Positions 1-7,836 of a stretch of 42,470 bases of DNA are shown here, piece by piece. This DNA is from Prevotella sp. (GTDB lineage: Bacteria; Bacteroidota; Bacteroidia; Bacteroidales; Bacteroidaceae), in contig JAGCPC010000116.1 in assembly GCA_017642485.1 (NCBI GenBank), forward strand, positions 1 through 42,470, given 5' to 3'. The translations under genes and the position numbers were made by a program. The number at the start of each line of letters is the position of its first letter. Positions within the stretch are counted from its first letter, which is position 1. The notes under the pieces are model-generated. The model worked only from the letters and a program-made list of their open reading frames with translations. It did not search any database and was not told where the DNA came from.

Positions 1-49
1 CGCTGGGAAGAATAACCTTTGCCAGCATTATGTATGGATTCTCGTTCAT
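1..49 (-). CDS. 5' end of an unidentified gene, cut by the left window edge
   Basis: Reading leftwards from an ATG at 47-49, sixteen codons stay open to the window edge (MNENPYIMLAKVILPS). A minus-strand TACCTTTG -7 element lies about 20 bp upstream at 69-76, which supports a real start. The fragment is too short to assign. The pattern 'hydrophobic, LxKxxLPS' recalls the N-terminus of some Bacteroidota IS transposases, but that is a weak impression only. Without the sequence to the left, neither function nor intactness can be judged. Confidence 0.4.
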   Translation of the reverse strand, partial: MNENPYIMLAKVILPS

Positions 50-68
50 TGATGTAGTCTTTTGCCTG

Positions 69-76
69 CAAAGGTA
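69..76 (-). promoter_or_regulatory. Bacteroidota -7 element for the left-edge gene
   Basis: CAAAGGTA on the plus strand is TACCTTTG on the minus strand and fits TAnnTTTG. It is about 20 bp from the ATG at 49. I found no TTTG at the expected 19-20 bp upstream, so only the -7 part is supported. Confidence 0.4.
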
Positions 77-141
77 CAAACAAATAACGAGAAATAGACT
101 GGCAAACTATATTTTTAAACACAGGGTTTTGCAGGTGAGCC

Positions 142-186
142 AAAAAAATAGCCAAAACAATACATACATGTAAAGTCTTGGCTATT
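142..186 (-). terminator. Rho-independent terminator of rpiB
   Basis: AATAGCCAA (147-155) pairs with TTGGCTATT (178-186) in a 9-bp stem with a 22-nt loop. On the minus strand the stem is followed by a T-run (the A-run at 142-148). It lies 20 bp beyond the rpiB stop codon and so ends the tkt-rpiB unit. Confidence 0.75.
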
Positions 187-205
187 CTTTATTGATTATT
201 GAAAA

Positions 206-637
206 TTAGATCTTGTCAATACGCAACTGATGACGACCAGCCTCGAATGGTGTCTTGAGGAACTCATCTATCATCACGCCACACTCGCGGTTTGTGATAA
301 AACGTCCAGGGAAAACTATGCAGTTAGCATTATTATGTTGGCGCATGAGGTGTGCTATCTCTACGTTCCATGCCAGTCCTGCACGTACACCATGATGCTT
401 GTTGAGTGTGATAGCCATTCCCTGACCAGAACCACATATAGCGATTCCACAACTTACTACGCCAGCTTCGATATCTTCAGCAAGAGGATGAGCAAAATCA
501 GGATAGTCACAAGAGCGGTCACTGTATGTGCCATAATCCTTATACTCAATACCTTTTTCTTCAAGATACTGTACTACATACTGCTTAAGTGGGAAGCCTG
601 CATGATCGCAAGCAACACCGATAGTCTTAATTTCCAT
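206..637 (-). CDS. rpiB: Ribose-5-phosphate isomerase B
   Basis: Interconverts ribulose 5-phosphate and ribose 5-phosphate in the non-oxidative pentose phosphate pathway (cytosol). The 143-aa product has the usual RpiB length. It shows the N-terminal D11-H12 pair (CDHAG), the phosphate and substrate loop YPD at 45-47, the catalytic cysteine C68 in ICGSGQGM, the conserved HNNANC stretch near residue 101, and the C-terminal RHQxRI basic motif near 135-140. ATG start at 637. The gene follows tkt on the same strand after 30 bp and is closed by a terminator, so the two pentose-phosphate enzymes are very likely co-transcribed. RpiB family members can also act on allose or galactose phosphates, but the tkt pairing favours the ribose role. 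Confidence 0.96.
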   Translation of the reverse strand: MEIKTIGVACDHAGFPLKQYVVQYLEEKGIEYKDYGTYSDRSCDYPDFAHPLAEDIEAGVVSCGIAICGSGQGMAITLNKHHGVRAGLAWNVEIAHLMRQHNNANCIVFPGRFITNRECGVMIDEFLKTPFEAGRHQLRIDKI

Positions 638-667
638 AGGTTGAAAGTTTTTTGATTATTGTTTGGG

Positions 668-2695
668 TTAAAGTATTTTTTTTACTTGATTATATACGTT
701 TTCTGCGGTGTAACCGAGCTTTTCGTCAAGCACCTTATATGGTGCAGAGAAACCGAAACTGTTCAGTCCCCATATCATCGATTTAGGATCTGCTCCAATA
801 AGGAATGCCTGCAGATTAACTGGCAGTCCTGCTGTCATACCAAACACCTTAGCACCCTGCGGTACTATACTTTGCTGGTATTCAAGCGATTGCTCGCGGA
901 ACAGTCCCTCAGAAGGTACACTGACGATTCTTACTTTTATACCTTCCTTTCTTAGTAGCTCTGCTCCACTCTGTAATGTTGAAACTTCTGAACCAGAAGC
1001 TACACATATCACATCAGGATTTTCATCGGATTCACCGATGATATATGCTCCTTTACGGGCTTGCTGATAATCTGTTCCTTCCGGCAATTTCTCTATATTC
1101 TGTCGAGAAAGGATGAGAGCTGTAGGTGTTGATGTATTCTCCATAGCCATTTGCCATGCTACAGTCGTCTCATCAGCATCTGCAGGGCGCATCACCAACA
1201 TTGAGGGTTTACCAGCATGGTTATGCAGTTTTTCCATCAGACGTATCTGTGCTTCCTGCTCAACAGGCTCATGTGTAGGTCCGTCCTCTCCTACTCTGAA
1301 GGCGTCATGCGTCCATATGAACTTTACTGGCAACTGCATCAGTGCAGCCATACGAATAGCAGGTTTCATGTAGTCTGAGAATACAAAGAATGTACCACAG
1401 GCAGGAATAACGCCACCATGAAGAGCCATACCTATACAGCAGCATGCCATAGTCAACTCGGCAACACCAGCCTGGAAGAATGCCCCACTGAAGTCGTCAC
1501 GCGTTATGGATTGCGTTTTCTTTAAGAAACCGTCGGTTTTATCGGAGTTTGAAAGGTCTGCCGAAGCACATATCATATTGGGCACCTGTTCTGCGAGTAT
1601 AGACAGACATGTAGCACTCGCAGCACGTGTGGCGCTACCAGCCTTTTGCTCTACCCCACTCCAGTCCACCTGTGGTGCTTTACCGCTGAACCATTCCTTG
1701 AGTTGTTCAGCTTTCTCGGCATTTGCCTTTGCCCATGTTTCTTCTTCTGCGTATCGTTCAGCACATATTGCGGCAAGTTCAGCCTCGCGCTGTGCATAGA
1801 TTTCCTTTACCTCATCAAATATAACGAAGGGGTTGTCTGGGTCAGCTCCGAGGTTTTTGATAGTGTTGACATAGGCTCCGCCTCCAAGTGGTGCGCCATG
1901 AGTCTTACAACTTGCCTCATACGAGGTGCCGTCTTCCTTCAGGGCACCCTTACCCATCACGCACTTACCTATTATAAGAGAAGGTTTGCCTTTTACCTTC
2001 TGTGCCTCCTCGATAGCCTGGCGTATCTGCTCTACATCGTGTCCATTGATCTCTGACACATGCCAACCCAGTGCGCGGTATTTCTCCGCCGTATTCTCAT
2101 TCATGACGACACTGGTCTCAGTAGAGAGCTGGATGTCATTCGAGTCATAGAACATGATAAGGTTATCCAGTCCGAGATTAGAGGCTATGCGTGCTGCACC
2201 CTGCGAAATCTCCTCCTGTATGCCACCATCAGAGATGTAGGCATAGATTGTTTCTTTGCTAAATGTAGGATTTCCTGTACGTGCAGCAAGAAATTTTGCT
2301 GCTATCGCTGCACCCACGGCGTATGTATGTCCCTGTCCGAGAGGTCCAGAGGTGTTTTCTATGCCTCGGGCTATTTCAAACTCCGGATGTCCTGTCGTAG
2401 GACTGCCCCATTGGCGCAAATTGGCCAATTCATTGAGCGAATACTTTCCGCAGAGACACAACTGGCTGTACAACATTGGTGCCATGTGGCCAGGGTCAAG
2501 GAAGAATCTGTCACGTCCTATCCAATGGGGATTTTTAGGGTCGTATGTTAGATATTCGCTATAAAGTACATTGATAAAGTCTGCACCACCCATTGCTCCA
2601 CCAGGATGTCCAGACTTTGCTTTTTCAACTGCTGCTACAGACAAAATACGTATATTGTCTGCTGCACGTTTCATCACTTTGATATCGTTTTTCAT
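668..2695 (-). CDS. tkt: Transketolase
   Basis: Thiamine diphosphate enzyme moving two-carbon ketol units between sugar phosphates in the pentose phosphate pathway. I chose ATG 2695 (675 aa); an in-frame start at 2719 adds eight poorly conserved residues. Visible features are KSGHPGG with H30, GPLGQG at 117-122, the cofactor-binding SDGG at 155-158 with N186 about 30 residues on, and the central pyrimidine-binding domain with FVFSDYMKPAIRMAAL and THDAFRVGEDGPTHEP. The cofactor motif starts with Ser rather than the common Gly (GDG); the rest of the pattern is intact, so I expect activity. First gene of a two-gene unit with rpiB, with a good promoter at 2741-2770. Confidence 0.97.
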   Translation of the reverse strand: MKNDIKVMKRAADNIRILSVAAVEKAKSGHPGGAMGGADFINVLYSEYLTYDPKNPHWIGRDRFFLDPGHMAPMLYSQLCLCGKYSLNELANLRQWGSPTTGHPEFEIARGIENTSGPLGQGHTYAVGAAIAAKFLAARTGNPTFSKETIYAYISDGGIQEEISQGAARIASNLGLDNLIMFYDSNDIQLSTETSVVMNENTAEKYRALGWHVSEINGHDVEQIRQAIEEAQKVKGKPSLIIGKCVMGKGALKEDGTSYEASCKTHGAPLGGGAYVNTIKNLGADPDNPFVIFDEVKEIYAQREAELAAICAERYAEEETWAKANAEKAEQLKEWFSGKAPQVDWSGVEQKAGSATRAASATCLSILAEQVPNMICASADLSNSDKTDGFLKKTQSITRDDFSGAFFQAGVAELTMACCCIGMALHGGVIPACGTFFVFSDYMKPAIRMAALMQLPVKFIWTHDAFRVGEDGPTHEPVEQEAQIRLMEKLHNHAGKPSMLVMRPADADETTVAWQMAMENTSTPTALILSRQNIEKLPEGTDYQQARKGAYIIGESDENPDVICVASGSEVSTLQSGAELLRKEGIKVRIVSVPSEGLFREQSLEYQQSIVPQGAKVFGMTAGLPVNLQAFLIGADPKSMIWGLNSFGFSAPYKVLDEKLGYTAENVYNQVKKIL

Positions 2696-2740
2696 TGTTG
2701 ATATTTTTGTTTGTGGCAAGAAATCTATTTATTTTGCCCT

Positions 2741-2770
2741 CAAAGTTAATATATTTTTTTCACTTGGCAA
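2741..2770 (-). promoter_or_regulatory. Promoter of tkt-rpiB
   Basis: On the minus strand TTG (2768-2770), a 19-bp spacer and TAACTTTG (2741-2748) match the Bacteroidota -33/-7 promoter. It lies about 45 bp from the tkt ATG at 2695. It is back to back with the ftsK promoter in the same 208-bp gap. Confidence 0.7.
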
Positions 2771-2840
2771 TAAATAATTAAGACTTTTTTGACTAATAAA
2801 TTGTTTTTAATACATATTATGACATATTTATCATTTCTCA

Positions 2841-2872
2841 TTTGCTCAATAAAATAAAAATTACTAACTTTG
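2841..2872 (+). promoter_or_regulatory. Promoter of ftsK-lolA-rnz
   Basis: TTTG (2841-2844), a 20-bp spacer and TAACTTTG (2865-2872) match the Bacteroidota consensus. The -7 element ends 31 bp before the ftsK ATG. Confidence 0.75.
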
Positions 2873-2903
2873 CGACTAAAATATCCCTCAAAACGAGAAA
2901 AAA

Positions 2904-5348
2904 ATGGCCAAGAAGAAACAAGATAAGTCAACAAGGAAGGTGTCATTTAAGGACGCAATAGGTTTCAACGCTGTGTTTGCCAACGAAAAGACTAATTTTA
3001 CCGTAGGTATCACATTGTTATTTTTTGCGATACTGATGATTATCAGTTTCGTATCATATTTCTCTACATGCAATGCCGATCAGAGTTTGGTGACTAACCC
3101 CATGCCCGGTGACTTTGCCAATGCAGGCAGAGTATTTCAAAATACATGTGGCTCATGGGGTGCATACACCTCTTATTTCTTTATAGATGTATGCTTCGGT
3201 TTCTCAGCTTTTCTTATACCCCTATTCCTCCTTCTCGTTGCTGCAAACATGATGGGGGTTTACAAGTTTAACCTCTGGAAGTGGTTCTTCTCGCTGATGT
3301 GCATTATGATATGGAGCAGCATCACCTGTGCGAAGTTTGTCAATCCGCTACTCACCGACCAGATATTCAATGCTGGCGGCGGACATGGGCAATATGTCAG
3401 CAATGCGTTGGAAAATATCGTTGGCACCCCTGGACTGACGGCTATACTTGCCTTGACGGCCATATTCTTCCTGACATATCTGAGCAGCGAGACGATTCAA
3501 ATCATCAGGAAGATAATGAATCCATTTGAGCACATAAAGAAAATACCTTTGGTATTCTCTAACGTTGGTGACAATGGTGAGCTGTTGGAACCCGAGACGA
3601 AGGATAACGTCGCACAAGACGAAAATGAAGTGTATGACGACCCCGATGTGCAAGAGGTGACTTTCGACCTGGATAAGGATATAGCAACGGTCAACGACAA
3701 TGGCTATAAGGACACCCGCTTGGCAGGCAATCAGGCAAAAGAGGGGACTGATTTCCAGATAGAACAGAGCATCACTGAGGAGGCTGCTGGAACACGCACC
3801 CTTGCAAACAGGGAGGAAATGGGTGAATATGACCCCAAGGCTACCTTGTCAAGATATAAATACCCTACCCTCGATCTGCTGAAGAAATATGATACTGACG
3901 GTCGTTCCTTTATCAATATGGAGGAGCAGCAGGCGAATAAAAACCGCATAGTACAGGTTCTGGGTAATTTTGGTGTCATCGTGGAGAGTATCAAGGCCAC
4001 CGTAGGTCCTACTATCACGCTGTATGAGATAACCCTCAAGCCTGGCATAAAAATCAGTAAGGTACGCTCGCTGGAGGACGATATCGCTCTGTCGCTCGCT
4101 GCTGATGGCATTCGTATTATAGCACCGATACCTGGTCGAGGCACTATCGGTATAGAGGTGCCTAATGCTAATCCGCAGGTGGTGTCAATGGAGTCTATAC
4201 TCAACTCAAAGAAGTTCCGCGAGTCAAAGATGACACTACCACTGGCACTGGGCAAGACTATCAGCAACGAGATATACATGGTGGACCTTGCCAAGATACC
4301 TCATCTGTTGGTGGCTGGTGCTACAGGACAGGGTAAGTCCGTAGGACTGAATGCCATAATCACCTCACTGCTCTATAAGAAACATCCTGCAGAGGTCAAG
4401 TTTGTACTGGTAGATCCTAAGATGGTGGAGTTCTCTATCTACAAACCACTCCAGAATCACTTCCTTGCGCAGATACCACCTGAGAGCGATGCTGACGAAC
4501 CCATCATCACCGATGTGACAAAGGTCGTGAGAACCCTCAACTCACTCTGTCAGGAGATGGATGACCGCTACAGACTCTTGAAGTCAGTCAACGCAAGAAA
4601 GATCGAGGAATATAACGAGCAGTTTACAAATCGCAAACTGAACCCCGAAAACGGTCACCGCTTCCTGCCTTACATAGTAGTTATCATCGATGAGTACGGC
4701 GACCTCATCATGACCGCCGGCAAGGAGATAGAGTTGCCTATAGCACGAATAGCTCAGAAGGCACGCGCCGTAGGCATACACATGATTATTGCCACACAGC
4801 GTCCTACGACCAACATCATCACGGGTACCATCAAGGCCAATTTCCCTGGACGTATGGCATTCAAGGTGATGTCACAGATAGACTCTCGCACCATACTCGA
4901 CGGAGGTGGCGCCAATCAGCTCATCGGACGTGGTGATATGCTTATACTTGACAAAGGAACGCCTGTACGCGTACAGTGTGCGTTTGTCGATACACCAGAG
5001 GTTATTGCCATCAATGAGTTTATTGCCAATCAGCAAGGCTACGAAGGGCCATTCGAACTCCCAGAACCAGTAGTCAATGATGAAGGAGGCAGCAGTAGTT
5101 CTGAGGACCTGTCAAATCTTGACCAGCTCTTTGGCGAAGCTGCAAGGGTAATCATCGCGACCCAGCAGGGTTCTACATCATTGATACAGCGTAAATTTTC
5201 CATCGGCTACAACAGGGCAGGTCGTCTCATGGACCAACTCGAGAAGGCTGGCGTGGTAGGCGCTGCACATGGTTCAAAGCCTCGCGAGGTGCTTATACAG
5301 GATGAAAACACCCTGCAGTCGCTGCTTAACACGCTTGGAGCAAACTAA
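2904..5348 (+). CDS. ftsK: FtsK/SpoIIIE-family DNA translocase
   Basis: ATP-driven DNA pump that clears and aligns chromosome termini at the closing septum. The 814-aa product has four hydrophobic membrane segments (about 32-53, 88-116, 124-144 and 178-195), an acidic cytoplasmic linker (about 225-310), and the motor domain with Walker A GATGQGKS at 472-479 and Walker B VVIIDEYGD. The C-terminal winged-helix gamma domain, which reads KOPS-type polar sequences in known FtsK, spans about 745-810. ATG start 32 bp downstream of a strong promoter. It leads a tight plus-strand set with lolA (24 bp) and rnz. Length is typical for Bacteroidota, whose linkers are shorter than in Escherichia coli. Confidence 0.96.
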   Translation: MAKKKQDKSTRKVSFKDAIGFNAVFANEKTNFTVGITLLFFAILMIISFVSYFSTCNADQSLVTNPMPGDFANAGRVFQNTCGSWGAYTSYFFIDVCFGFSAFLIPLFLLLVAANMMGVYKFNLWKWFFSLMCIMIWSSITCAKFVNPLLTDQIFNAGGGHGQYVSNALENIVGTPGLTAILALTAIFFLTYLSSETIQIIRKIMNPFEHIKKIPLVFSNVGDNGELLEPETKDNVAQDENEVYDDPDVQEVTFDLDKDIATVNDNGYKDTRLAGNQAKEGTDFQIEQSITEEAAGTRTLANREEMGEYDPKATLSRYKYPTLDLLKKYDTDGRSFINMEEQQANKNRIVQVLGNFGVIVESIKATVGPTITLYEITLKPGIKISKVRSLEDDIALSLAADGIRIIAPIPGRGTIGIEVPNANPQVVSMESILNSKKFRESKMTLPLALGKTISNEIYMVDLAKIPHLLVAGATGQGKSVGLNAIITSLLYKKHPAEVKFVLVDPKMVEFSIYKPLQNHFLAQIPPESDADEPIITDVTKVVRTLNSLCQEMDDRYRLLKSVNARKIEEYNEQFTNRKLNPENGHRFLPYIVVIIDEYGDLIMTAGKEIELPIARIAQKARAVGIHMIIATQRPTTNIITGTIKANFPGRMAFKVMSQIDSRTILDGGGANQLIGRGDMLILDKGTPVRVQCAFVDTPEVIAINEFIANQQGYEGPFELPEPVVNDEGGSSSSEDLSNLDQLFGEAARVIIATQQGSTSLIQRKFSIGYNRAGRLMDQLEKAGVVGAAHGSKPREVLIQDENTLQSLLNTLGAN

Positions 5349-5372
5349 AAAAAATAGTAATGACGGATTATT

Positions 5373-5981
5373 ATGAATCTGAAACTTAGAATACTCTTTA
5401 TCGCTGCGATTATAACTACTGTGGCAACTTCCATGTTTGCTGGTGGTAGGCCCGATGCCAACACGGTACTCGACAAGGCTACACGCAAGATCAGCGTAAG
5501 CACTGGTGCGCAGATGAACTTTACCATATCAGGTCCCAGAATCAATCAGAGTGGTACCTTGATGGTGAAGGGCAGGAAGTTTTGTGCCACAACCCCCATC
5601 GCTACAATATGGTATGACGGCAAGACACAGTGGACATACAACAAGCAAAATGACGAAGTCAATATAGCCACGCCAACAGCATCAGACCAGCAGAGTATGA
5701 ATCCATACCACTTCCTTAACCTCTACAAGCAGGGATATACCAAAAGTATGACGACCAAGAGCGGCACATACATGATACACCTTGTAGGAAAGGGAAAGAA
5801 GATCAGTGAGATGTATGTGACAATCGACAAGTACTATAACCTCAAACAGATAAAGGTAAAGCAAAACGGTGGATGGATGACCATCACTGTGAGCTATCTG
5901 AGAAACAAGCACCTTGCCGACTCCGCATTCCGATTCAATTCCAAGGACTACCCCAAGGCGGAAATTATCGACCTACGATAA
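5373..5981 (+). CDS. lolA: LolA-like outer-membrane lipoprotein carrier protein
   Basis: Predicted periplasmic chaperone that ferries lipoproteins from the inner to the outer membrane. The 202-aa product begins with a Sec signal peptide (about residues 1-23, ending in a MFAGG-like region). The mature part has the alternating beta pattern of the LolA/LolB half-barrel, including YDGKTQWTYNKQNDEVNI and a later ITVSYLRN strand. It is near the usual LolA length. It follows ftsK by 24 bp, an ftsK-lolA order also seen in other bacteria, which supports the call. The stop codon ends 2 bp before the rnz ATG. Sequence conservation in this family is low, so assignment rests on length, signal peptide, motif pattern and context. 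Confidence 0.8.
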   Translation: MNLKLRILFIAAIITTVATSMFAGGRPDANTVLDKATRKISVSTGAQMNFTISGPRINQSGTLMVKGRKFCATTPIATIWYDGKTQWTYNKQNDEVNIATPTASDQQSMNPYHFLNLYKQGYTKSMTTKSGTYMIHLVGKGKKISEMYVTIDKYYNLKQIKVKQNGGWMTITVSYLRNKHLADSAFRFNSKDYPKAEIIDLR

Positions 5982-5983
5982 AT

Positions 5984-6898
5984 ATGCAACCATTCAAAGT
6001 ACATATCTTAGGATGCGGTTCGGCACTACCTACGAAGCATCACAACCCCTCATCTCAGATTGTTGAGATAAGGGGCAAGTACTTTATGATAGACTGTGGC
6101 GAAGGCACACAGACACAGGTGAGACGTTCGCGCACAAACTTTTCCAAGCTTTATGCCATCTTTATCTCGCATATTCATGGTGACCACGTATTAGGGCTTA
6201 TTGGCATGCTCTCTACCTTCGGACTGCAGGGGCGCACTACCCCACTCCACGTCTATGCTCCCGAGGGTTATGAGTCGCTCTTCAAACTGGAGATAGAGAC
6301 CTTCTGCTCCACGCTGGACTACGACATCGTCTTTCATCCTGTTGACACCACAAAGCACTGCATCATCTACGAAGATCGTTCCCTCACGGTCGAAACAATT
6401 CCCCTGAAGCACCGCATGCCATGTTCTGGTTTTATCTTCAGGGAGAAGCAGGGGCTTCGCCATATCAACCCCGATAAGGTAAAATACTACAACGTCCCCT
6501 TATCGCAACTGGGAAACCTCCGAGCCGGTCATGACTGGACAGATGCCGATGGCAATACCATACCCAATGAAGAACTCACCACACCGCCTGACCCTGTCAG
6601 AGCATACGCTTACTGCTCCGACACATGCTACATGCCATCATTGGCGCAAATGCTATGGGGGGTTACGACGCTTTACCATGAAGCCACGTATTGCGAGGAT
6701 ATGAAGGATAAAGCGCAAAAATACCTACACTCCACGGCTCGCGAAGCCGCTCTCACGGCACGCGACGCTGGCGTTAAGCAACTACTTCTTGGGCATTATA
6801 GTCAGCGTTATATTGACGAGACGCCTATACTATCTGAGGCGCAAGCCGTCTTTCCTTCTTCTTTTCTTACTGACGAAGGAAAGGTCTTCTCTGTATAA
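5984..6898 (+). CDS. rnz: Ribonuclease Z (tRNA 3' processing endonuclease)
   Basis: Zinc-dependent metallo-beta-lactamase-fold nuclease that trims tRNA 3' trailers. I start at ATG 5984, giving 304 aa, the usual short RNase Z length; the frame is open further upstream but only inside lolA. The metal site HxHxDH is complete (H63, H65, D67, H68 in SHIHGDHVLG). Also visible are the N-terminal LGCGSALPT, the later SDTCY region, HEATY and the C-terminal GHYSQRY, all typical of this subgroup. It is last in the ftsK-lolA-rnz set. Its end converges on the PHP gene with 41 bp between. Confidence 0.95.
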   Translation: MQPFKVHILGCGSALPTKHHNPSSQIVEIRGKYFMIDCGEGTQTQVRRSRTNFSKLYAIFISHIHGDHVLGLIGMLSTFGLQGRTTPLHVYAPEGYESLFKLEIETFCSTLDYDIVFHPVDTTKHCIIYEDRSLTVETIPLKHRMPCSGFIFREKQGLRHINPDKVKYYNVPLSQLGNLRAGHDWTDADGNTIPNEELTTPPDPVRAYAYCSDTCYMPSLAQMLWGVTTLYHEATYCEDMKDKAQKYLHSTAREAALTARDAGVKQLLLGHYSQRYIDETPILSEAQAVFPSSFLTDEGKVFSV

Positions 6899-6908
6899 AA
6901 ATATGAAC

Positions 6909-6949
6909 TCCGTACCGCAGAGATGAAATTTCATCTAAATCAGTACGGA
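6909..6949. terminator. Possible hairpin between convergent rnz and PHP genes
   Basis: TCCGTAC (6909-6915) can pair with GTACGGA (6943-6949), enclosing the perfect palindrome GATGAAATTTCATC. It overlaps the last codons of the PHP gene. There is only a broken T-rich stretch after it on the minus strand and none on the plus strand, so it is a weak candidate. Confidence 0.3.
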
Positions 6950-7695
6950 CTGTCGGGCACACGGGTGTAGAAGCGTTCTGTGCCTGACGCCTCAAGGATC
7001 TGAAAAAACAGGTCGGGCTTGTCATTGACTATCAGTTCGTCAGGAAAATCAGTTTCCCTCAGCAGTGGCAAGGCATACTGATAGTTGGCTATATCAAAGG
7101 ATATATGGGCATCGCTGCTGAGTATGATGGGCATATCACGCTTACGGCACAGGCGCAGTATCTCAATATTGTTGGTGATGGCCGACGGTTTGTTGCGTAT
7201 AGGGCGCAGTGATGACGAGTTGAGTTCCAACAGCGTACCCGTGCGGTAGGCAGCATCCACGATGGGTTCGAAGTCAAGTTCGCACACTCCGTCGCCAGGA
7301 TGAGAGATGATGTCGGTCCACTTATTCTCTATCGCAGCTATCATGCCATCGGTATTCTGCGAGCGTGTTCCCCCACTCCAGCAAAACTTGTGTATGCCAG
7401 CTATACGCACGTCCATCAGTCGGTAATAAAACTCCTCCAGGTCGAGAGTGCCCTGGGTGTCGAGTATGTTGAGTTCGGCACCTATGAGCAACCGCACTCC
7501 GTACATGGTGCGAGGTATAACGTGGGTATTGCGGAAGAACACAGGTTCGGGAGCACCAGGGATGGAAGGGGCATGTTCGGTGATGCCGAGCACCTGCAGT
7601 CCTTTCTCCGATGCGGCTTTTGCCATCTCCTGAAGGGTGGAATAGGCATGCCCGCTGGCTATGGTGTGGGTGTGGAGGTCGAGTTTGTAGTTCAA
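6940..7695 (-). CDS. PHP-domain metal-dependent hydrolase (YcdX-like)
   Basis: Cytosolic member of the PHP phosphoesterase superfamily; the substrate is unknown (YcdX-type phosphatase is the nearest match, histidinol phosphatase is an alternative). The 251-aa product shows the trinuclear metal-site motifs: DLHTHT (H8, H10), an H16 in ASGHAYST, GITEHAP (E40, H41), ISHPGDG, and the C-terminal SSDAH. No his genes lie nearby, which argues against a dedicated histidine role. The reading frame starts with TTG at 7695, in the middle of TTGAAC-type repeats, and no ATG is available further upstream in frame. It is transcribed away from glnS. Confidence 0.85.
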   Translation of the reverse strand: MNYKLDLHTHTIASGHAYSTLQEMAKAASEKGLQVLGITEHAPSIPGAPEPVFFRNTHVIPRTMYGVRLLIGAELNILDTQGTLDLEEFYYRLMDVRIAGIHKFCWSGGTRSQNTDGMIAAIENKWTDIISHPGDGVCELDFEPIVDAAYRTGTLLELNSSSLRPIRNKPSAITNNIEILRLCRKRDMPIILSSDAHISFDIANYQYALPLLRETDFPDELIVNDKPDLFFQILEASGTERFYTRVPDSPY

Positions 7696-7778
7696 GGGTT
7701 CAAAAGTTTAAGAGTTCAAAAGTTCAAGGGTGCAAAGGTACGAAATTTAATTAAGAATTAAGAATTAGGAAGTAAGAA
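7694..7778. repeat. Degenerate short-period repeats, PHP-glnS gap
   Basis: Two tracts of imperfect 8-10 bp units: a TTCAAAAG/TTCAAGGG-type run (7692-7732) that reaches the PHP start codon, and an AATTAAG/AATTAGG-type run (7747-7778). They flank the PHP -7 element and end at the glnS promoter. They resemble repeat tracts at several other junctions in this window. Confidence 0.7.
7733..7740 (-). promoter_or_regulatory. -7 element of the PHP gene
   Basis: TACCTTTG on the minus strand, 37 bp from the TTG start at 7695. No matching -33 TTTG at the normal distance was found. Confidence 0.45.
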
Positions 7779-7809
7779 TTTGATAATTCAAGTATTTTTT
7801 GTAATTTTG
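7779..7809 (+). promoter_or_regulatory. Promoter of glnS
   Basis: TTTG (7779-7782), exactly 19 bp, then TAATTTTG (7802-7809): a textbook Bacteroidota promoter 27 bp before the glnS ATG. The 25 bp at 7787-7811 are identical to 11598-11622 in the panB promoter. Confidence 0.85.
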
Positions 7810-7836
7810 CAGAATAATATTATTACATACGGAAAT

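Noticed and set aside
230..655. 141-codon frame antisense to rpiB
   Set aside because: Covers rpiB, which has all catalytic residues; no independent support.
2060..2551. 163-codon frame antisense to tkt
   Set aside because: Lies fully within tkt, no domain recognised, cysteine-rich shadow composition.
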